Shown: positions 45,567 to 57,105 of the stretch, piece by piece
Position numbering within the stretch: position 1 is the first letter of the stretch
Layout: every line of letters starts with the position of its first letter
Position numbers and translations under genes: made by a program
The notes under the pieces: model-generated
What the model saw: only the letters and a program-made list of their open reading frames with translations
Told to the model about the DNA's origin: nothing
Databases searched by the model: none
Origin: Pseudomonas sp. S30
GTDB lineage: Bacteria; Pseudomonadota; Gammaproteobacteria; Pseudomonadales; Pseudomonadaceae
Direction of reading: 5' to 3'
Length of the DNA: 64,000 bases
Assembly: GCF_016518545.1 (NCBI RefSeq)
Contig: NZ_JACVTO010000009.1
Span: 124,001 to 188,000, forward strand

Positions 45567-46343
45567 ATGCGCCTGATCGATACCCACACGCACCTGGACT
45601 TCCCCGATTTCGACGAAGACCGCAAGGCTGTGCTGGACCACGCGACCGCCTGCGGTGTGGAGCGCATGGTGGTGCTCGGGGTGCATCGGCAGAACTGGCA
45701 ACGGGTGTGGGACCTGGCCTGCGCGGACAACCGGCTACCGGCCGCGCTGGGCCTGCACCCGGTGTACCTTGACCAGCATCGGCCCGAGCACCTGACCCAG
45801 CTGCGTCAGTGGCTCGAGGCGCGACAGGGCGATGCTCGCCTGTGCGCGGTGGGTGAATTCGGTCTGGATTACTACCTACCAGCGCTGGACAAGGCCGCCC
45901 AGCAGACGCTGTTCGAAGCGCAACTGCAGATGGCCTGCGATTTTCACTTGCCGGCCCTGCTCCACGTGCGCCGCAGCCACGCCCAGGTGATCGCCACCCT
46001 CAAGCGCTACAAGCCTGCCCGCGCCGGGATCGTCCACGCCTTCGCCGGCAGCTACGAAGAGGCGCGTGAATACCTCAAGCTCGGCTTCAAGCTGGGCATC
46101 GGCGGCGCCGCCACTTGGCCACAGGCCGTGCGCCTGCGCAGGACGCTCGCCCGGCTGCCCCTGCAATGCCTGGTACTGGAGACCGATGCCCCGGACATGG
46201 CGCCGGCCATGCATGCCGGCCGGCGCAACAGCCCCGAGCACCTGCCGGCCATCGCCGGTGCACTGGCGCAGGTGCTGGGCATCGAACCCCAGACCCTCGC
46301 TCAGGCCTGCCACAGCACCAGCTGCGAGCTGTTCGGCTGGTAG
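45567..46343 (+). CDS. TatD-family metal-dependent hydrolase / DNase
   Basis: 258 residues, amidohydrolase-type TIM barrel. Metal ligands are expected in DTHTHLDF (His7, His9), Glu93 of GEFGLDYY, His128 of LPALLHVRR, His153 of VHAFAGS and Asp203 of LETDAP. It closely resembles the YjjV branch of TatD nucleases. It starts two bases after cra and is very probably in the same transcript; a functional link to fructose control is not evident. Confidence 0.9.
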   Translation: MRLIDTHTHLDFPDFDEDRKAVLDHATACGVERMVVLGVHRQNWQRVWDLACADNRLPAALGLHPVYLDQHRPEHLTQLRQWLEARQGDARLCAVGEFGLDYYLPALDKAAQQTLFEAQLQMACDFHLPALLHVRRSHAQVIATLKRYKPARAGIVHAFAGSYEEAREYLKLGFKLGIGGAATWPQAVRLRRTLARLPLQCLVLETDAPDMAPAMHAGRRNSPEHLPAIAGALAQVLGIEPQTLAQACHSTSCELFGW

Positions 46344-46365
46344 TGCCGAACGCGCGCTCACGCGA

Positions 46366-47196
46366 CTACATCAGCACCGTCGCCAGCGCGAACACCGCAT
46401 ACCACAGCACCGCGCTGCGCAGCAGCAGCTCCCACAGGCTGTCCAGGCGCGCCAGCGCACTCTGAGCCTCCTCCTGCTCGGGAATATCATCGGCCACACG
46501 GCCGACGCGAGCGATCAGCTGTGCGGCGCTGACGTGCCAGTTCAACAGTTCGTGCAGCATCACCCGGGTGACTGCCACGAAGTTGCCCACCAGGGCGAAA
46601 CTCAGCGCCAGCAGGCGCACCGCCACCCAGTCCATGACGTGACGCAGTTGCGCGGCCCGCGCCTTGAGCGCTGGCTCATGGCTGTTGGCGGCACACAGCG
46701 CCAGCAGTCGGTAACCCAGCGCGGCCGCAGGCCCGGCCAGCATGTACCAGAACAGCACCGCGAAGAAACTCTGGTAGGCCTGCCACAGCAGGTTGCCCTG
46801 CACCCGCACCAGCAGCTCGCGTGGATCGTCGGCCGCCAGGCCCAGGTCACGCTCGGCCACGCACTGTGCGGCCTGGATATCGCCACGGCGCCAGGCGTCA
46901 CGAAACGGGCCGAGCGCCGCCTTGGCATCGCCCCGCCCCAGGCTGTAGAGCACCACCACCAGGTGCACCGGCAACGCCAGCAAGCCGTAGGCGACCGGCT
47001 GCAGCACATGCAGCAGCAGCGCCAGCAGCAACACCGGAGCGAGCACCAGGATCACCAGCCCCCAGCCTGCCGCGCGAGCGCCGCGCCGGTCCTGTCGCGC
47101 CAGCTCGGCCAGAAACCAGCCGTCTCGCTGAACGCGATGACGCAAGGCGGAAAACTGCTCGATCCACACGATCAGTACCGCGACCAGAAAGCTCAT
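46366..47196 (-). CDS. ampE: AmpE, regulatory membrane protein of beta-lactamase signalling
   Basis: 276 residues with about four hydrophobic segments (near 42-75, 135-160, 195-215 and 260-276). It matches AmpE in length, order and gene position. Its ATG overlaps the ampD stop (ATGA), so the pair is one translation unit. AmpE is an inner-membrane protein associated with the AmpD/AmpG/AmpR pathway; its exact activity is unsettled. Confidence 0.9.
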   Translation of the reverse strand: MSFLVAVLIVWIEQFSALRHRVQRDGWFLAELARQDRRGARAAGWGLVILVLAPVLLLALLLHVLQPVAYGLLALPVHLVVVLYSLGRGDAKAALGPFRDAWRRGDIQAAQCVAERDLGLAADDPRELLVRVQGNLLWQAYQSFFAVLFWYMLAGPAAALGYRLLALCAANSHEPALKARAAQLRHVMDWVAVRLLALSFALVGNFVAVTRVMLHELLNWHVSAAQLIARVGRVADDIPEQEEAQSALARLDSLWELLLRSAVLWYAVFALATVLM

Positions 47197-47756
47197 GAAT
47201 CACCCTCGCTGCTCAGCGCGGCGCGGTAGCGCCGCCAATCGAAAGCCGGACCGGGATCGGTCTTGCGCCCCGGCGCGATGTCGCTGTGGCCCTGGATGCG
47301 GCCAACGTCGATCGCCGGCCACTGCTGGCAGATCTGCCGCGTCAGCCGCTCCAGGACCCGGTACTGTGCATCGGTGTAGGCCAGCTGATCGGTGCCTTCA
47401 AGCTCGATGCCGATGGAGAAATCGTTGCACCCCTCGCGCCCCTGGAAGCACGACACGCCGGCATGCCAGGCGCGGTCGAGCAGCGACACGAACTGGGTCA
47501 CCGCGCCCTCGCGATCGACGAACAGATGCGCCGAAACCCTCAGATGGCAGATGCCCGCAAAATACGGATGCTCGGCGGGATCGAGACGGTTCTGAAACAA
47601 CGCCTGAACCTTGCCGGTACCGAAACACCCCGGCGGCAGGCTGATGTTGTGGATCACCAGCAAGGAAATCGCCTCGCCTTCAGGGCGGGCATTGCAATTC
47701 GGTGAAGGGCAGTGGGTGACACCGGTGAACCAGCCGGTGGCGCGATCCAATTGCAT
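47193..47756 (-). CDS. ampD: AmpD, 1,6-anhydro-N-acetylmuramyl-L-alanine amidase
   Basis: 187 residues, cytoplasmic zinc amidase. Zinc ligands are His36 (LLVIHNIS), His157 (RIQGHSDI) and Asp167 (GRKTDPGPAFDW), with catalytic Glu119 in GIELEGTD. It removes the peptide from anhydro-muropeptides in cell-wall recycling, which keeps AmpR-controlled beta-lactamase uninduced. The ATG at 47756 gives the family length; the longer frame adds 70 unsupported residues. Confidence 0.95.
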   Translation of the reverse strand: MQLDRATGWFTGVTHCPSPNCNARPEGEAISLLVIHNISLPPGCFGTGKVQALFQNRLDPAEHPYFAGICHLRVSAHLFVDREGAVTQFVSLLDRAWHAGVSCFQGREGCNDFSIGIELEGTDQLAYTDAQYRVLERLTRQICQQWPAIDVGRIQGHSDIAPGRKTDPGPAFDWRRYRAALSSEGDS

Positions 47757-47839
47757 GGGCAGATCCTGAAAAACACCTGTGGACAAGGCCTCAGTATGCC
47801 TCGACGACGCGCGCCGCGCATGACAATGAGCGCCACGGC

Positions 47840-49981
47840 TCAGCGCCTGCCGGCCACCTGCAAGTCGTCGAGGACCGCCTCCAGCGCCCGCTCGAACAGC
47901 GGTCCGTCGTCCAGCACCCTCACCTCCCCGCGCCCGAGGGCCAGGGCCAGCCCGGCGGTGTTCCATTCACGCACCTTCATGCCGGTGCGATTGGCGAAGA
48001 CCAGCCGGTCGGTACTGTCGATCCGGGCCACCAGCTTGCAACGCAGTGGCTCGTCTTCGTCGTTCAACTCGATCCAGGCCCCCAGGCGCAAGCCGCGCAC
48101 TTGCTGCACACTGGGGCCTGAAGCCCCGAGTTCGGGAACCTGGCTGCCGGCCGCTTCCTCGGCGATGCCCAGAATCACCGGTTCGCACACCCGCACCAGA
48201 TCGACGTCCTCACGCCGGTGCGCAGGCCCTGCACAGGCCCACAGGTGCAGGCGCTCCAGTTCGAGGAAAAACTCGCGCTGCACGGTCGAATCCAGCACCA
48301 CGCTGGCCAGGCCGTCGCGCAACGCCTTGAGCAGCCCAGGCAATTGCTGCAACAGGTGCAGTCGCGCCTCGGACCGATGCTGCGGTACCAGGCTGAGCAG
48401 CAGCGCATCGAGGGTCGCCAGCCCTTGCTCCCAGGGCGGCGAATCCTCGCCGTGCTTGAGCCAGGCCATCAGCAGCACCTGGCTCCAGCAGTCCACCAGC
48501 ATCTTCAGCACCGCCCGTGGCACCTGCCGCCCACGCAGACGGCGATCGAGCTCCAGCTGGACCTGCCGCCGTCCCTCCACCGCCCTCGCCCTACCCTGTT
48601 CGGCGTCGCGAGTCCGCTGCTCCAGCAGCTCGCAGCGGCGCCGTTCCTCGGCGCTGAACAGCAGGAACTCGCCGAGCACATCGTCGACCACCTGCAGATC
48701 GTCGACGAATTCACTGAGCAGACGCTGGACGATGCGTTCCAGGCGGCTCTGCTGGCTCTGGCTGGCGCTCTCCCAGCCCATGGCCAGCGCGGCTATTTCA
48801 TTGACCAGACGCCGTGCCGGATGACCAGGTCGACTGAACAGGCTCTTGTCGAGCAAGGCGACCTTGAGCAACGGCAGGTGCAGACGCACCAGCAGGCTGC
48901 GCAGCGCCTCGGGCAGATTGTCATCCCGGCGGATATGGCCGAACAGCAGCCCGATGAAGTTGATGAGGTCCTCGTGGGCGTTGTCCAGTCGCCGCCGTGT
49001 ACCGCTGCGCACGCCGATACGCAGCAGCAATTGCTCGAGCTGCTGGCCGAGGTGGAAATCATCGGCTTCGGCAGGCTCGGGCGGGTAGTGCTGCAAGTGG
49101 GTGAGCAGGCGCAGCAGGTCGGCGCTGCCGATCGCCTGCGCGGTCGCCACGCTCTGCACCCGCGGGGCGAGGCGACCGCGGCGGCTCGCCAACACCTGTT
49201 GTACGGAGGCGAAAAAAGCCTCCCCTGCACTGTCAGGGTCCAGGCCCTCGCCGCCTGGCAGGACGGTCGAACGTCGGCGTTGAGCTTCAGGCCGGTAATC
49301 CAGGCGTCGACGTGGTGCCGGCGTCAGGTGAGTCAGCACGCCGGCGGCCACCAGCAACTGGTTTGCCTGGGCATAGAGCAGGTCCAGATCACGCAGTACG
49401 TAGCGTTCGAACAGCTGCAGCAGGATCGGCTTGACCTGCAGTCCGACCCCCAGGTCACGTCCCGCGTCGAGGAAGTAGCCGCACAGGCACATCGGCCCCA
49501 GGGGATTGCTGAGCAGGGGAATCGGCCTTTCGAGCAGGTTCGAGAAGCGCTGGTTGAGTTGCTCCAGCGCGAGGCCGTCGTGCGCCAAAACGCGCTCGAC
49601 CATCGCCCCGACCGCCAGGGTGCGTGCGCGGGAGGGTCGGTCAACGACCGTCTCCACGCTGCCCAGCAGATCGCCCTGGCCAAAGCGCACGAAGGCTTCA
49701 TGGAAGGTGTCGAGAAAAGCGCGCTCGATGCTTTTGCGCTTCAGCCGCAGATCGCGCATGGCCTCGAAGTACAGGTGCTGCGAGCCCCCGTCGGCGCTGC
49801 TGTCGGCCATCTCGAAGAGGGTGTCGTCAGCGTTGTCGAAGAGGGCTTGTAGCCCTTGGCGCAACTGCAGCGCAGCCTTGTCACGCACCTGCAGCAGTGC
49901 CATGGGAAGGCACGGCAAGGGCCATCGCCCCATGCTGTCGACGGGCAACCCAAAGGTCCCCGCCCGGCCTCCATCTCGCAT
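47840..49981 (-). CDS. DUF1631 family protein
   Basis: 713 residues, largely helical, no signal or membrane segment. The C-terminus (about 615-710) is a small beta-domain with W-I-E-L-N-D and RLVFANRTGMKV, resembling the PilZ-like or DUF1631 tail found in pseudomonads. Its place between ampDE and nadC matches the same gene order in P. aeruginosa (PA4523 region). AAGGAG lies 7 bases before the ATG. Function unknown. Whether the tail binds cyclic-di-GMP cannot be told: no clear R-x-x-x-R motif was seen. Confidence 0.85.
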   Translation of the reverse strand: MRDGGRAGTFGLPVDSMGRWPLPCLPMALLQVRDKAALQLRQGLQALFDNADDTLFEMADSSADGGSQHLYFEAMRDLRLKRKSIERAFLDTFHEAFVRFGQGDLLGSVETVVDRPSRARTLAVGAMVERVLAHDGLALEQLNQRFSNLLERPIPLLSNPLGPMCLCGYFLDAGRDLGVGLQVKPILLQLFERYVLRDLDLLYAQANQLLVAAGVLTHLTPAPRRRLDYRPEAQRRRSTVLPGGEGLDPDSAGEAFFASVQQVLASRRGRLAPRVQSVATAQAIGSADLLRLLTHLQHYPPEPAEADDFHLGQQLEQLLLRIGVRSGTRRRLDNAHEDLINFIGLLFGHIRRDDNLPEALRSLLVRLHLPLLKVALLDKSLFSRPGHPARRLVNEIAALAMGWESASQSQQSRLERIVQRLLSEFVDDLQVVDDVLGEFLLFSAEERRRCELLEQRTRDAEQGRARAVEGRRQVQLELDRRLRGRQVPRAVLKMLVDCWSQVLLMAWLKHGEDSPPWEQGLATLDALLLSLVPQHRSEARLHLLQQLPGLLKALRDGLASVVLDSTVQREFFLELERLHLWACAGPAHRREDVDLVRVCEPVILGIAEEAAGSQVPELGASGPSVQQVRGLRLGAWIELNDEDEPLRCKLVARIDSTDRLVFANRTGMKVREWNTAGLALALGRGEVRVLDDGPLFERALEAVLDDLQVAGRR

Positions 49982-50198
49982 TCCCGAACTCCTTGCTGGG
50001 CATCGATCGACGCGCCTGCCGAAACAGTCAAATCGATGGCGTCAAATACAAGTCGTCATTATCGATCAAAAATATGACAGCCACCAGCACCCACTGCCCA
50101 GGACGCGACCCGGCGCACATTTGCCCGCTTCGCCCTGCGGCTGTAAAGCGTCGTCCCCTGGCCCTATAATCGCCCGCATCTAGCTTGTGGAGCCGACC

Positions 50199-51047
50199 AT
50201 GCCGAACCTACGCCTCGCCGACCTCACCGCCGAAATCGAAGCCAACGTGCGCCGCGCACTGCTCGAGGACATCGGCAGTGGCGACATCACCGCGCAACTG
50301 ATTCCCGCCGAGCGTCTGGCCAAGGCCACCATCATCACCCGAGAACGCTGTGTGATCGCCGGCACCGCCTGGGTCGACGCCGTGTTGCGCCAGGTCGATC
50401 CGCGCGTGGCGGTGCACTGGCGAGTGGTCGACGGCGATATCGCCCAGGCCGACCAGGTGTTGTTCCAGCTCGAAGGTCCGGCACGCTCGCTGCTCACCGG
50501 CGAACGCTCGGCGCTCAACTTCCTGCAGATGCTCTCGGGCGTGGCCACCCGAGCGCGCCACCTCGCCGACCTGGTCGCGGGCACCCAGGTGCGTCTGCTC
50601 GATACCCGCAAGACCTTGCCGGGGCTGCGCCTGGCACAGAAATACGCCGTGACCTGTGGCGGCTGCCACAACCATCGCATCGGCTTGTTCGATGCCTTCC
50701 TCATCAAGGAAAACCACATCGCCGCGTGCGGCGGCATCGCTGAAGCCGTCAGCGCAGCGCGGCGCATCGCACCGGGCAAGCCGGTGGAAGTCGAAGTGGA
50801 GAGTCTCGAGGAATTGCACCAGGCGCTAGCGGCCGGTGCGGACATCGTCATGCTCGACGAACTGAGCCTGGATCAGATGCGCGAAGCGGTGCACCTCAAT
50901 GCCGGCAGGGCCAAGCTGGAGGCCAGCGGCGGTGTGACCGAAAGCACCCTGCGCAGCATCGCCGAAACCGGCGTGGACTACATCTCCATCGGTGCGATGA
51001 CCAAGGATGTCAAAGCCGTGGACCTGTCGATGCGTCTGAGCCTCTGA
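50199..51047 (+). CDS. nadC: Nicotinate-nucleotide pyrophosphorylase (quinolinate phosphoribosyltransferase)
   Basis: 282 residues. It makes nicotinate mononucleotide from quinolinate and PRPP in de novo NAD synthesis. Motifs include [12 protein letters not shown], the substrate-binding [18 protein letters not shown] and C-terminal [10 protein letters not shown] and [11 protein letters not shown]. The ATG at 50199 has GGAG upstream. It is divergent from the DUF1631 gene and monocistronic; a short stem (51052-51058 with 51069-51075) follows the stop. Confidence 0.95.
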   Translation: MPNLRLADLTAEIEANVRRALLEDIGSGDITAQLIPAERLAKATIITRERCVIAGTAWVDAVLRQVDPRVAVHWRVVDGDIAQADQVLFQLEGPARSLLTGERSALNFLQMLSGVATRARHLADLVAGTQVRLLDTRKTLPGLRLAQKYAVTCGGCHNHRIGLFDAFLIKENHIAACGGIAEAVSAARRIAPGKPVEVEVESLEELHQALAAGADIVMLDELSLDQMREAVHLNAGRAKLEASGGVTESTLRSIAETGVDYISIGAMTKDVKAVDLSMRLSL

Positions 51048-51094
51048 CAGCGATCGGGACCTGGCGGCCCCGATCCTGCATCAGCGGTGCCGGT

Positions 51095-51124
51095 CCCCGC
51101 CCAGGCCAACAGGCAAGGGCGGGG
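51095..51124. terminator. GC-rich hairpin between convergent nadC and trxB
   Basis: CCCCGCCC and GGGCGGGG form an 8-bp stem with a 14-base loop. No T run follows on either strand, so its termination strength is uncertain. Confidence 0.45.
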
Positions 51125-51138
51125 GGCGAGCAGCGCGA

Positions 51139-52464
<1,326 letters not shown>

Positions 52465-53202
52465 ATGCAAGCCCCCGTCCTGTCCGGCCCGCAGTACCTG
52501 CGCGAAGGCCTGAAGCTGGTCCTGAGCCCCAGCCTGCGACTGTTCGTGCTGTTACCGCTGGCGGTCAACATTCTGCTGTTCGGCGGCCTGATCTACTTCG
52601 CCGGTCATCAGTTCGGCCTGTGGGTGGATGCACTGATGCCGACCCTGCCCGATTGGCTGGGTTTCCTCACCTATATCCTCTGGCCGCTGTTCGTTGCCCT
52701 GGTGGTGCTGATGGTGTTCTTCACCTTCACCCTTCTGGCCAACATCATCGCGGCGCCGTTCAACGGCTTTCTGGCTGAAAAGGTCGAGGTGGTGGTACGC
52801 GGCGAAGATCACTTCCCGGCGTTCAGCTGGGGCGAACTGATGGCAATGGTGCCTCGCACCCTGAGCCGCGAAATGCGCAAGCTCGGCTACTTCCTGCCGC
52901 GCGCCATCGGCCTGTTCATCCTGTCGCTGATTCCGGTGGTCAACGTGGTGGCTGCGCCGCTGTGGCTGGTGTTCGGGGTGTGGATGATGGCCATCCAGTA
53001 CATCGACTACCCGGCGGACAACAACAAACTGAGCTGGCAGGACATGCTCGCCTGGCTGCGCGGCAAGCGCTGGCAGTCGCTGGGGTTCGGCGGCATCACC
53101 TACCTGGCGTTGCTGATCCCTGGAGTCAACCTGGTGATGATGCCGGCCGCGGTGGCGGGGGCGACCGTGTTCTGGGTGCGCGAGCGCGACCGGGCGCACT
53201 GA
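52465..53202 (+). CDS. cysZ: CysZ-family sulfate transporter
   Basis: 245 residues with about four hydrophobic segments. It has family segments such as [10 protein letters not shown] and the conserved [18 protein letters not shown] start. CysZ imports sulfate for cysteine synthesis. GGAG lies upstream of the ATG at 52465; a longer frame from 52258 is not supported. It is divergent from trxB, a redox neighbour, but no shared site was identified. Confidence 0.9.
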   Translation: MQAPVLSGPQYLREGLKLVLSPSLRLFVLLPLAVNILLFGGLIYFAGHQFGLWVDALMPTLPDWLGFLTYILWPLFVALVVLMVFFTFTLLANIIAAPFNGFLAEKVEVVVRGEDHFPAFSWGELMAMVPRTLSREMRKLGYFLPRAIGLFILSLIPVVNVVAAPLWLVFGVWMMAIQYIDYPADNNKLSWQDMLAWLRGKRWQSLGFGGITYLALLIPGVNLVMMPAAVAGATVFWVRERDRAH

Positions 53203-53259
53203 ATCCACGCCCGGCCAACGGCGTCCCTGCCCTGAAGGCCGGCGCCAGGCCGGCGCGGC

Positions 53260-54576
53260 TCAGTGACCCAGCTGATTGGAGAACTGCCCTACCGCGCTGA
53301 CCACCTTGCGCGCGCCGTCCTGGATCTCGACGATCACCTGGCCGGTTTCGTCGGCCAGCGTGAGCCCCTGTTCGGCCTGGCGCTTGCTGGTGTCGATGAT
53401 GTCCACCGCCGCCTGGGCCAACTGCTCGTTCTGCTGCACCACCCGGGCGATTTCCTCGGTGGCACTGCTGGTGCGTGAGGCGAGCTGGCGCACTTCGTCG
53501 GCGACCACCGCGAAGCCCCTGCCCTGCTCACCCGCGCGTGCAGCCTCGATGGCGGCGTTGAGGGCCAGCAGGTTGGTCTGCCCGGCGATATCGCTGATGG
53601 TCTTGATGATCGAACCGATCACCTTGGATTGCTTGTCCAGCGCCTGGATACCTTCGGCCGCCTCCTGCATCGAGCCTTCCAGACCGCGCATCACGGCAAC
53701 GGTCTGGGTCACCACCTCGGTCGCCTTGCGCGCCGCGGCATCGGTGTCCTGGGAGGTGCCGTAGGCCATGTCGGCGGCTTGAGCCACCGCCATTTCCTGA
53801 TTCACCTGATCGGTGATGACGGTGGCGAACTTGACCACCTTGTACAGCACATCGTGGGCATCGATGATCGGGTTGTAGGACGCCTCCAGCCACACCACTC
53901 GCCCGTGGGCGTCGATGCGCTTGAAGCGTTCGACCACGAATTCGCCACGGCGCAGCTTGTCCCAGAACTGCTGGTAAGCGACCGAATTGGCTTCCTCCGG
54001 CTCGCAGAACATCCGGTGATGCTTGCCGCGGACCTGTTCGAGGGTATAGCCCATCGCCTGCAGGAAGCGGTTGTTGGCGGTGAGGACCACGCCGTCGAGG
54101 TTGAACTCGATCACCGCCGTCGAACGCATCAGGGCCTTGATCAGGCTTTCGTGCTCGCGCGAGGTCTCGATGGTACGAGTCAGGTCGCTGGAGTGCAGGC
54201 TGAAGCACTTGATGCGGCCGTCCGTACCTCGAACCGGTTGCAGGATCGAGCGCAACCAGGCCTCTTCGCCATTGCCCCGGAGCAGGCGGAAGGCGCCGTG
54301 CAAATGCTCGCCACGGGTGATGGCCGATTTCATTCGCTGATAGAAATCCAGGGATTTCACGTGGGCCGGCACGATTTCCTCGATGTTGCGACCGATCAGC
54401 TGCTCGCTGCTGTAGAGCATTTCCTTCTCGAAATTGCCATTGGCAGACTCGATGCGCCCCTGGGGATCGAGCTGCAACACCAGCATTTCACTGTCGAGGC
54501 TGTTCTTGACCTGTTCGATCGTCTGCAACTGCTCGCGCAGCTGCAGAATTTCCTGCTTGAGTTTGTTATTGAACAT
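53260..54576 (-). CDS. Soluble double-PAS methyl-accepting chemotaxis protein, BdlA-like
   Basis: 438 residues without any transmembrane segment. A coiled start (1-28) leads into PAS domain 1 (about 30-140) and PAS domain 2 (about 150-260). The signalling domain (about 270-438) has the invariant hairpin tip [20 protein letters not shown] around 334-353. This layout and size match BdlA of P. aeruginosa, which governs biofilm dispersion, and Aer-like soluble receptors. The ATG at 54576 has AGGAG upstream. Ligand and cofactor of the PAS domains are unknown. Confidence 0.88.
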   Translation of the reverse strand: MFNNKLKQEILQLREQLQTIEQVKNSLDSEMLVLQLDPQGRIESANGNFEKEMLYSSEQLIGRNIEEIVPAHVKSLDFYQRMKSAITRGEHLHGAFRLLRGNGEEAWLRSILQPVRGTDGRIKCFSLHSSDLTRTIETSREHESLIKALMRSTAVIEFNLDGVVLTANNRFLQAMGYTLEQVRGKHHRMFCEPEEANSVAYQQFWDKLRRGEFVVERFKRIDAHGRVVWLEASYNPIIDAHDVLYKVVKFATVITDQVNQEMAVAQAADMAYGTSQDTDAAARKATEVVTQTVAVMRGLEGSMQEAAEGIQALDKQSKVIGSIIKTISDIAGQTNLLALNAAIEAARAGEQGRGFAVVADEVRQLASRTSSATEEIARVVQQNEQLAQAAVDIIDTSKRQAEQGLTLADETGQVIVEIQDGARKVVSAVGQFSNQLGH

Positions 54577-54753
54577 CACCGCTCTCCTGGAGCGCACCCA
54601 CCCGTCGAATGCCTCTGCATCGGCTGATCCAGAACGCTCTTGAGCGAAGCTGCAACAAATACTGTCGCTGCCGAGCGCGCCCGTCACCGCGTGTCATCAC
54701 GGGATCATCTTTTCGTCATCCGACGGCAACCAAGCCATCGCAGACTTCAGGTC

Positions 54754-55971
54754 ATGAACATACCGCCGCTGCGCATCACCCTGGTCAGCGAGACCTTCCC
54801 CCCCGAGATCAATGGCGTCGCCAATACCCTTGGCCGGCTCAGCGAAGGCCTGCGGCTTCGCGGTCATCAGGTGCAGGTGGTGAGGCCGCGACAAGTCGGT
54901 GAGTCTGCCGGCCTGGCCGACGACAGCCTGCTGCTGTGCCGCGGCTGGCCACTCCCCGGCTATCCGGGCCTGCAATGGGGTGAAGTCTCGATGCACCGGC
55001 TGTGGCGGCGCTGGCGGCGTCAGCGTCCCGATGTGCTGTACATCGCTACCGAAGGCCCGCTCGGTCTCAGCGCATTGCGCGCAGCGCGCCGCCTGGGCAT
55101 CGCGGTGGTCAGCGGTTTTCACACCAATTTTCCGCAGTACTCCGGCCAGTACGGGCTGGGCCTGCTCGCGCGCCTGCTGACCCACTACCTGCGCTGGTTC
55201 CATCGACGCACGGCCACCACCCTCGTTCCCAGCGCCAGCCAGCGCCTGGAGCTGCAGCGGCGCGGCTTCGAGCGCCTGGCGCTGATGGCACGCGGGGTCG
55301 ACGCGCAACTGTTCAATCCGGCACGGCGCAGCCAGGCATTGCGCCAGAGCTGGGGACTGCAAGCGGATGACATCGCGGTGCTGCATGTCGGACGCCTGGC
55401 GGCAGAGAAGAACCTGGGGCTGTTACAGCCCTGCCTGCAGGCTTTGCAGCGGGCCCATCCACAGCGACGGCTGCGCCTGATCGTCGTCGGCGACGGACCG
55501 CAGCGGGCACAGCTGCAACACCAGCTGCCCGAGGCGATATTCTGTGGTGCGCAGCGCGGCGAAGTGCTGGCCGAGCATTACGCCAGCGGTGACCTGTTCC
55601 TGTTCCCCAGCCTCACGGAAACCTTCGGCAATGTGGTACTGGAGGCGCTCGCTTCCGGCCTGGCGGTGGTGGCCTATGATGAAGCGGCCGCAGCACAGCA
55701 CATCCGCCATGGCCACAGCGGCGCGCTGGCCATGCCTGGGGATCAGGAGGCGTTCATGGATGCGGCCTGCTGGCTGCTCGAGGATGACGAGACCCTGCGC
55801 CGGGTGCGCCTGAATGCCCGCCAGCATGCCAGTCGCCAGGGGTGGCAGGCGATCGTCGAGCAGTTCGAAGGGCATCTGCATGCCGCCTGTGCAGCGAGCC
55901 AGGTCCGGCCCGCGGCGGCGGTCACGCCACGGCCAGCGACCGAGCCAGGCGGCAGTGGGTCTGGCAGCTAG
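54754..55971 (+). CDS. Glycosyltransferase family 4 (mannosyltransferase-like)
   Basis: 405 residues, two Rossmann halves. The N-terminal LVSETFPPEINGVANTLGRL is typical of GT4 enzymes. RGVDAQLFNP, HVGRLAAEKN and the E-x7-E segment ETFGNVVLE (donor site) follow. Related enzymes use GDP-mannose or UDP-sugars on glycolipid acceptors. The ATG at 54754 begins this motif directly. No other polysaccharide gene is adjacent. The C-terminal 30 residues are low-complexity. Confidence 0.88.
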   Translation: MNIPPLRITLVSETFPPEINGVANTLGRLSEGLRLRGHQVQVVRPRQVGESAGLADDSLLLCRGWPLPGYPGLQWGEVSMHRLWRRWRRQRPDVLYIATEGPLGLSALRAARRLGIAVVSGFHTNFPQYSGQYGLGLLARLLTHYLRWFHRRTATTLVPSASQRLELQRRGFERLALMARGVDAQLFNPARRSQALRQSWGLQADDIAVLHVGRLAAEKNLGLLQPCLQALQRAHPQRRLRLIVVGDGPQRAQLQHQLPEAIFCGAQRGEVLAEHYASGDLFLFPSLTETFGNVVLEALASGLAVVAYDEAAAAQHIRHGHSGALAMPGDQEAFMDAACWLLEDDETLRRVRLNARQHASRQGWQAIVEQFEGHLHAACAASQVRPAAAVTPRPATEPGGSGSGS

Positions 55972-55982
55972 GTCGCTGGCCC

Positions 55983-56465
55983 TCAGCCCAGCGCCTTCTC
56001 GATGGCCTGCACCACGACCGCGTCGTCCGGCGCGATACGCGGTGAGAAGCGGGCCAGTACCCGGCCGTCCTTGCCCACCAGGAACTTCTCGAAGTTCCAG
56101 GTGATGTCGCCTGGAAACTCCGCGCCTTCGCCGGCCAGCAGACGGTAGAGCGAGTGACGCTCGGGGCCGTTGACTTCCAACTTGGCACTCATCGGAAAGC
56201 TGACGCCGTAGTGGGCTGCGCAGAACGCCTGGATATCCTGGGACGAACCCGGTTCCTGTCCGGCGAACTGGTTGCACGGCAGGCCCAGGACGCTGAACCC
56301 CCGATCCTTGAACTGCTGGTGCAGCTTTTCCAGGCTCGCGTACTGGGGCGTCAATCCACACTTGGAAGCGACGTTGACCACCAGCACCACCTGGCCCTTG
56401 AACGGAGCCAGCGGCAGGGCCTGGCTATCGAGCGCTTCGAGCGTCAGTCCATGGAATGCACTCAT
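55983..56465 (-). CDS. Glutathione peroxidase family protein
   Basis: 160 residues. The peroxidatic cysteine is Cys36 in NVASKCGLTPQY, with Gln70 and Trp in ITWNFEKFLV completing the usual triad or tetrad. Cys64 (LPCNQFAGQEP) is a candidate resolving residue. Bacterial members of this type often use thioredoxin rather than glutathione. GAGGGGA precedes the ATG at 56465. Convergent with the glycosyltransferase gene. Confidence 0.92.
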   Translation of the reverse strand: MSAFHGLTLEALDSQALPLAPFKGQVVLVVNVASKCGLTPQYASLEKLHQQFKDRGFSVLGLPCNQFAGQEPGSSQDIQAFCAAHYGVSFPMSAKLEVNGPERHSLYRLLAGEGAEFPGDITWNFEKFLVGKDGRVLARFSPRIAPDDAVVVQAIEKALG

Positions 56466-56607
56466 GTTGTTTCCCCTCTGGATTGCCGATTGCCGCTGGG
56501 GCGAAAAGCGCCCACTAAAAAGGCGCGCGGCCAAGCCGTACACTCGCCCATCACGGGCAGGCCGGCTTGCCCGAGCGCCTGACGACTCTCAGAGCTTAGC
56601 TGAGAAA

Positions 56608-57093
56608 TCAGTGGTGGTGGCCACCTTCGCCATGGACGTGGCCGTGGGCGACCTCTTCTTCGCTGGCATCACGCACATCGACGACCTTGACCTTGAAGTT
56701 CAGACGCTGGCCGGCCAGTGGGTGGTTACCGTCGACGGTCACGTCGTCGCCGTCCAGGTCGCGGATGGTGACGATCTGCATCTGGCCGTCCGGCGCCGAA
56801 GCATGGAACTGCATGCCGACTTCCAGTTGATCCACACCTTCGAACATGCTGCGGTTCAGCGTGCTGACCAGTTCGGCCTGGTATTCGCCGTAGGCGTCTT
56901 CCGGCTCGATGGCGACGTCGAGCTCATCACCGGCCTGCTTGCCTTCCAGGGCCTTTTCCAGGCCGGGGATGATGTTCGAAGCACCGTGCAGGTAGACCAG
57001 TGGTGCGCCACCGGCGGAGCTGTCGATGGTCTCCCCGGCGTCGTTGGTCAGGGTATAGTCGATGGAGACTGCCTTGTTGGCGGCGATCAGCAT
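56608..57093 (-). CDS. slyD: SlyD-type FKBP peptidyl-prolyl isomerase
   Basis: 161 residues. The FKBP part is split by an IF domain (about 66-125). Family motifs are YTLTNDAGETIDSS, PLVYLHGASNIIPGLEKAL and NHPLAGQRLNFKVKV. The tail is histidine-rich (HGHVHGEGGHHH), as in nickel-binding SlyD. It isomerises Xaa-Pro bonds and acts as a chaperone in the cytoplasm. The ATG at 57093 matches the family start. Confidence 0.93.
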   Translation of the reverse strand: MLIAANKAVSIDYTLTNDAGETIDSSAGGAPLVYLHGASNIIPGLEKALEGKQAGDELDVAIEPEDAYGEYQAELVSTLNRSMFEGVDQLEVGMQFHASAPDGQMQIVTIRDLDGDDVTVDGNHPLAGQRLNFKVKVVDVRDASEEEVAHGHVHGEGGHHH

Positions 57094-57105
57094 GGGGCAA
57101 GACCT

